Notes under the pieces: generated by a model
The model's database searches: none
The model's input: the letters and a program-made list of their open reading frames with translations, nothing else
What the model was told of the DNA's origin: nothing
Position numbers and translations under genes: made by a program
Shown: piece after piece, positions 22,075-23,915 of the stretch
Numbering within the stretch: position 1 is the first letter of the stretch
How the letters are laid out: every line of letters starts with the position of its first letter
Source: Peptococcaceae bacterium
Lineage (GTDB): Bacteria > Bacillota > DSM-12270 > Thermacetogeniales > Thermacetogeniaceae
Direction of reading: 5' to 3'
Assembly: GCA_003160265.1 (NCBI GenBank)
Contig: PLQY01000010.1
Span: 50,997-74,911, forward strand
Length of the DNA stretch: 23,915 nt

Positions 22075-23592
22075 CTAGCCTGCCAGATTTTCCTTGGATC
22101 CAGCCATCAATAGCCCGATCCGGCGAATGTCTATCTCATCCCTCCCGAGCACGCCCACAATTTCACCATTAAACATAATGGCGATCCGGTCGCTTAACGC
22201 TATGATCTCCTCAAGCTCGGTAGATACCAGCAGGATGCCCCTACCGGCATTGCGTTGTTCAAAGAGCTTGGTATGGATATACTCGGTAGCCCCGACATCA
22301 AGCCCGCGCGTGGGATGAGCAGCGATCAGGAACTTGGGGCTCCGGGACACTTCACGGGCAAGAACGATCTTCTGTTGATTGCCCCCAGAAAGGTTTCCCA
22401 CCAACTGCTCCGACGAACCCGCACGGACGTCATATTCTGTAATCAACTGGTCAGTTACGTCTCTGGACTTTTTCCAATTGATAATCCCAGTCTTGCTGCA
22501 ATAGGGTTCCTGAAAATAGGTCTGTAGAATCATATTTTCAGTTAATGACATCTCTTTCACCAGGCCAAATCTCTGACGATCCGCCGGGATATGTCCTATT
22601 CCCAAGCAAAGGCGTTCTCTGGGCGTCTTACCGGTAACATCGCAACCGAGGATTTCGATGCGGCCCCCGGTAATTTTTCGTAGACCAGTGATCACTTCAA
22701 TCAGCTCAGTCTGGCCGTTGCCGTCAACACCGGCAATCCCGACGATTTCACCGGCACATACGGTAAGATTGATATTTTTCAGGCCGGTCAACTGCTTGTC
22801 ATTGAGGCAAGCAACATTGCCGACCCTCAAGACGGGATCGCCGGTGCAGGTAAAGGTTCTGGACAGGCTATCCTTCAATTCTCTGCCGACCATCAGTTGC
22901 GCCAGCTTTTCCCTGGTTGTATCCTTGGTGGCAACCGTGGCGACATTCTTGCCTTGGCGCAACACAGTCACCCTGTCGCAAATAGACATGACTTCATGAA
23001 GTTTGTGGCTGATAAAAATAACTGTCATGCCATCTTTAGTGAGCCGCCGTAAAACCCTGAACAGATCATCGACCTCCTGGGGTGAGAGCACCGCCGTTGG
23101 TTCGTCCAAAATGAGAATTTTGGCTTTGCGAAAGAGAGTCTTGATTATCTCCACCTTTTGTTGCTGGCCGATGGCCAACTGCCACACTTTGGCCAGGGGA
23201 TCGACATCCAGTCCGTATTCCGCTGACAGACGCCGGATCTCCTCATTGGCTTCGCTGATATTCAGCAGTATGCCGCGATCCATGCCCAGGACGATATTTT
23301 CGGCAACGCTAAAGGCCGGTATTAGCATGAAGTGCTGATGAACCATGCCCACGCCCATACCAATGGCATCACCGGGGCTAGCCACCCGGATCAGGCTCTC
23401 CCTGATGGAGATTTGCCCCTCATCAGGCTGGTACAGGCCGTAGAGAATATTCATCAAGGTGGTTTTCCCCGCCCCGTTTTCCCCCAGCAGAGCGTGGACC
23501 TCGCCCTCAGCAACCGTTAACTCCACATGATCGTTGGCGCAAAATTTGCCAAAAAACTTGACTATTCCTTGCATTTTGACCGCAGTGGGCAT
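22075..23592 (-). CDS. Nucleoside/simple-sugar-type ABC transporter ATP-binding protein (two ATPase domains)
   Basis: This 505-residue protein has two ABC domains. The first has Walker A GENGAGKTT (about 37-45), a VHQHFML Q-loop, a slightly degenerate signature (LAIGQQQ) and Walker B LILDEPTA. The second has the degenerate P-loop VDGNGQTEL, a good signature (NLSGGNQQK) and IAAHPTRGLDVG in place of the usual DEPTRGVD. QHFMLIPAFSVAENI and the AxPTRGLDVG form are characteristic of ATPases that work with BMP-family lipoproteins in nucleoside and purine uptake (YufO/NupO type), rather than ribose or xylose importers. The ATG at 23592 has GAGGGGTG about 8 nt upstream. No permease gene follows before the ygeY-type gene, so any membrane subunits must lie outside the window. 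Confidence 0.92.
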   Translation of the reverse strand: MPTAVKMQGIVKFFGKFCANDHVELTVAEGEVHALLGENGAGKTTLMNILYGLYQPDEGQISIRESLIRVASPGDAIGMGVGMVHQHFMLIPAFSVAENIVLGMDRGILLNISEANEEIRRLSAEYGLDVDPLAKVWQLAIGQQQKVEIIKTLFRKAKILILDEPTAVLSPQEVDDLFRVLRRLTKDGMTVIFISHKLHEVMSICDRVTVLRQGKNVATVATKDTTREKLAQLMVGRELKDSLSRTFTCTGDPVLRVGNVACLNDKQLTGLKNINLTVCAGEIVGIAGVDGNGQTELIEVITGLRKITGGRIEILGCDVTGKTPRERLCLGIGHIPADRQRFGLVKEMSLTENMILQTYFQEPYCSKTGIINWKKSRDVTDQLITEYDVRAGSSEQLVGNLSGGNQQKIVLAREVSRSPKFLIAAHPTRGLDVGATEYIHTKLFEQRNAGRGILLVSTELEEIIALSDRIAIMFNGEIVGVLGRDEIDIRRIGLLMAGSKENLAG

Positions 23593-23663
23593 TCTGGCAC
23601 ACCCCTCGCCCTATAGAGTGATTGCATTATTTCATAACTAATCTGCCACTCATCCGGAGTGTG

Positions 23664-23689
23664 GGGGCATCGTCCAGTGGCGATGCCCC
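23664..23689 (-). other. Perfect 9-bp hairpin upstream of the ABC ATPase gene
   Basis: GGGGCATCG and CGATGCCCC pair perfectly around an 8-nt loop, in the 240-bp spacer after the probable solute-binding protein gene. The minus-strand flank downstream has no T-run, so a classic intrinsic terminator is not supported. Such hairpins after binding-protein genes often protect the upstream mRNA and give more binding protein than transporter; that role here is inferred. The rest of the spacer (23593-23832) shows no convincing gene; a weak promoter-like TATA stretch near 23613-23618 is too poor to call. Confidence 0.45.
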
Positions 23690-23832
23690 GGATCACCCCA
23701 GATCGAGCGGATTCAGCAACATTGGTCACTACCAGCCTGGCGGCTGAAGAGTATGACCTCCTGGCACAGAGTAGTTGCCCCTACCACCACAGTTAACACG
23801 ATGGCTGGCCCACACATCCTGCAGTAGCCTGG

Positions 23833-23915
23833 CTATGGCAGGTTGCTGGGCACCAGCGTACCGGATTTCATGCCGGCAATAACCTGATTCATCTTGTCCT
23901 GCGCTCCGGCCGGGA
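23833..23915 (-). CDS. C-terminal end of a probable BMP-family solute-binding protein (truncated by window edge)
   Basis: The last 26 codons before a TAG at 23833 read as a sensible protein end, with an amphipathic helix and a short tail (DKMNQVIAGMKSGTLVPSNLP is the C-terminal end, preceded by PAGAQ). BMP-family (basic membrane protein/PnrA) lipoproteins end with a similar pattern of a charged helix, a glycine and a short Val/Pro-rich strand. The following gene is a BMP-type transporter ATPase, which is the normal partner order. The identification rests mainly on this context; the fragment is too short to exclude another protein. Confidence 0.5.
   Translation of the reverse strand, partial: PAGAQDKMNQVIAGMKSGTLVPSNLP

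Noticed and set aside
23664..23689. The perfect hairpin considered as an intrinsic transcription terminator for the upstream gene.
   Set aside because: No T-run follows on the minus strand, so only a structural element is reported.
23713..23817. A 34-codon minus-strand reading frame (MCGPAIVLTVVVGATT...) with a hydrophobic stretch in the spacer before the ABC ATPase gene.
   Set aside because: It has only a weak SD, no recognisable family and a Cys-rich tail (QCC) typical of chance frames. A small leader peptide cannot be excluded, but the evidence is too thin to call a gene.

Overview
All protein genes seen in this 23.9 kb window lie on the minus strand, so transcription runs from high to low coordinates. 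Spacing is tight: several stop/start pairs overlap by 4-22 bp or are 4 bp apart, and most genes have strong purine-rich Shine-Dalgarno sites (AGGAGG-type). No rRNA, tRNA, CRISPR array, insertion sequence or transcriptional regulator was recognised. The gene content (three molybdenum hydroxylases, Fe-S flavoproteins, a UbiD decarboxylase, an iron-dependent alcohol dehydrogenase), the strong SD sites and the fairly high GC suggest an anaerobic, probably Firmicutes/Clostridia-type bacterium. The taxonomic part is inference only.

Layout, in order of transcription. (1) 23915-22075: the tail of a probable BMP-type solute-binding protein, a 240-bp spacer with a perfect 9-bp hairpin, and a nucleoside-type ABC transporter ATPase. 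(2) 21991-18342: a YgeY-type M20 hydrolase, a YgeW-type knotted carbamoyltransferase and an SsnA-like amidohydrolase with an altered active site. (3) 18251-9521: an iron-sulfur flavoprotein, a three-subunit molybdenum hydroxylase (large, FAD, 2Fe-2S), an iron-type alcohol dehydrogenase, the remnant of a second flavoprotein gene, a UbiD-family decarboxylase and an aldehyde dehydrogenase. (4) 9387-2073: a YgfK/PreA-PreT-like FMN/FAD/Fe-S oxidoreductase, a second YgeY-type hydrolase, a second three-subunit molybdenum hydroxylase and an ATZ/TRZ-type deaminase. (5) 562-1: the start of a third molybdenum hydroxylase in which the 2Fe-2S domain is fused to the molybdopterin domain, cut off by the window edge.

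Blocks 1, 2, 4 and 5 resemble the ygeW-ygeX-ygeY-hyuA-ygfK-ssnA-xdh type clusters of enterobacteria and gut anaerobes, which are linked to selenium-dependent anaerobic purine/urate breakdown. No ygeX, hyuA or carbamate kinase gene is seen here. A reasonable working model is uptake of a purine-like or other N-heterocyclic compound, hydroxylation by the molybdenum enzymes, deamination by the amidohydrolases, reduction by the YgfK-like enzyme, and carbamoyl transfer to carbamoyl phosphate by YgeW. Block 3 adds aldehyde, alcohol and decarboxylation chemistry not normally part of that cluster. It is the most likely place for an undescribed pathway variant.

The observations most worth checking are: the internally deleted flavoprotein gene between the alcohol dehydrogenase and ubiD; the YgfK-like protein whose dihydroorotate-dehydrogenase-type domain lacks the usual catalytic Cys loop; the SsnA-like enzyme in which an active-site His aligns with Gln; the combination of UbiD with molybdenum hydroxylases; and the structured spacers at 15020-15177 and 9472-9531.
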